From Deltaproteobacteria bacterium (GTDB lineage Bacteria; Desulfobacterota; Syntrophobacteria; BM002), in the NCBI GenBank assembly GCA_020350905.1, contig CP070843.1:73395-79480 (forward strand): a stretch of 6,086 nucleotides of DNA. The letters run 5' to 3'. Both the position numbers and the translations under genes were made by a program. A model generated the notes under the pieces. It worked only from the letters and a program-made list of their open reading frames with translations, was not told the DNA's origin and ran no database searches. This document shows, piece after piece, positions 5,783 to 6,086 of the stretch. How positions within the stretch are numbered: position 1 is the stretch's first letter; each line of letters begins with the position of its first letter.

Positions 5783-5897
5783 GAGAGTTTAGGATTTCGT
5801 ATATAACAACATACGATATGTTGCCCCTGCAACCTTTGGAAAATGCCCTCGGGGCTATTTGAACTCACTTTTTTTCTGAAATTACAGGAGGTGGATT
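5783..5897 (+). promoter_or_regulatory. pdhB to dsrC-like spacer with competing hairpins
   Basis: CAACATA (5807-5813) and TATGTTG (5817-5823) form a perfect 7-bp inverted repeat with a CGA loop. GTTGC (5820-5824) can instead pair with GCAAC (5829-5833) around a CCCT loop, and CGTAT (5799-5803) can pair with ATACG (5811-5815). A compact GCCC-TCG-GGGC stem follows at 5845-5855, and seven Ts lie at 5869-5875, but 13 nt separate the stem from the T-run, so this is not a standard terminator. I found no strong promoter. The spacer could carry an operator, an mRNA processing site or a leader control of the downstream gene. Confidence 0.4.
5886..5894 (+). promoter_or_regulatory. Strong ribosome binding site of the dsrC-like gene
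   Basis: AGGAGGTGG is a near-perfect Shine-Dalgarno sequence; GGAGG ends six bases before the ATG at 5898. It is the best in the window and suggests high translation, in keeping with the abundance of DsrC in sulfate reducers. It fixes the start of the downstream gene. Confidence 0.85.
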
Positions 5898-6086
5898 ATG
5901 CCTACCATAAAATATAACGACATCACAATTAACGTTGACGACGAAGGATACCTGCTCAATGCAGAAGAATGGGATGAGAAGGTTGCCTGCGGCTTGACGC
6001 AAACAGTAGAGGACGTGGATGAGTGCGATCTTACAGACGAGAGGATAGAAATCCTCAAGTTTATGAGAGACTACTACAACCGATTC
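5898..6086 (+). CDS. dsrC: TusE/DsrC/DsvC-family sulfur relay protein, N-terminal part (cut by right window edge)
   Basis: 63 codons are present out of roughly 105-115 expected. The family comprises small cytoplasmic proteins that carry sulfur on C-terminal cysteines: DsrC takes part in dissimilatory sulfite reduction, and TusE in tRNA 2-thiouridine synthesis. The visible part fits: an initial beta strand ending in VDDEGYLLN (13-21), then AEEWDEKVA (22-30), and a helix LTDERIEILKFMRDYY (45-60), matching the 'DEDGFL...WDEEVA...LTEEH...RDYF' pattern of known DsrC proteins. Cys31 and Cys43 are present here but are not the catalytic pair. The conserved C-terminal Cys residues, which separate DsrC from TusE and from one-Cys or Cys-less relatives, lie beyond the edge. 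It is on the pdhAB strand, 115 nt downstream of pdhB. The family call is firm; the choice of DsrC over TusE is inference. Confidence 0.85.
   Translation, partial: MPTIKYNDITINVDDEGYLLNAEEWDEKVACGLTQTVEDVDECDLTDERIEILKFMRDYYNRF

Noticed and set aside
5845..5875. Possible terminator after pdhB
   Set aside because: The GCCC/GGGC stem is only four base pairs and the T-run starts 13 nt later, so it lacks the geometry of an intrinsic terminator.
1..6086. CRISPR array, tRNA, insertion sequence, prophage or toxin-antitoxin genes
   Set aside because: No direct repeats with regular spacers of CRISPR size, no tRNA-like cloverleaf, and no transposase, integrase or toxin-like frame were seen. The only tandem repeats are the two heptamer arrays.

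Overview
The window looks like a chromosomal segment of a Gram-negative anaerobe, most plausibly a Desulfobacterota (former deltaproteobacterial) sulfate reducer or syntroph. This rests on gene content: two adjacent MoeA-type genes, a TusE/DsrC-family gene with a strong ribosome binding site, an AhpF-like thioredoxin reductase, and a two-gene E1 pyruvate dehydrogenase of the Gram-positive type. The taxonomic call is inference; there is no rRNA or other marker gene. All four complete genes look intact, and I see no insertion sequence, CRISPR array, tRNA or phage gene.

Layout. Positions 1-107 (minus) hold the first 35 codons of a second MoeA-like gene that runs off the left edge. After a 161-nt gap, 269-1537 (minus) is a complete moeA. 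A 192-nt divergent region (1538-1729) carries back-to-back promoter-like boxes and a hairpin followed by six Ts. It leads into 1730-3373 (plus), a 547-residue fusion of a two-fold thioredoxin/glutaredoxin-like module (CPYC) to a thioredoxin reductase (CSTC). A 332-nt gap (3374-3705) holds a REP-like hairpin, an array of 7-nt repeats, a promoter-like site with an inverted repeat, and a 51-codon ORF of doubtful reality. Then come pdhA (3706-4809) and pdhB (4802-5782), overlapping by 8 nt. A 115-nt spacer with mutually exclusive hairpins precedes a TusE/DsrC-family gene (5898 to the right edge, cut after 63 codons).

How the genes fit together. The minus-strand pair acts in the last steps of molybdenum (or tungsten) cofactor assembly, which this kind of organism needs for formate dehydrogenases and related enzymes. 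The plus-strand genes share a thiol/disulfide theme: an NADPH-type disulfide reductase with a built-in CXXC module, the E1 enzyme that acylates lipoyl dithiols, and a DsrC-family carrier of sulfur or protein disulfide. No E2 or E3 lies between pdhB and the dsrC-like gene, so the partners of E1 must be outside the window or elsewhere in the genome. A functional link between E1, the reductase and the DsrC-like protein is only a hypothesis drawn from proximity.

The best leads are the pdhAB-dsrC arrangement, the AhpF-like reductase with no AhpC beside it, and two phased arrays of the heptamer AATCCNN in separate intergenic regions.
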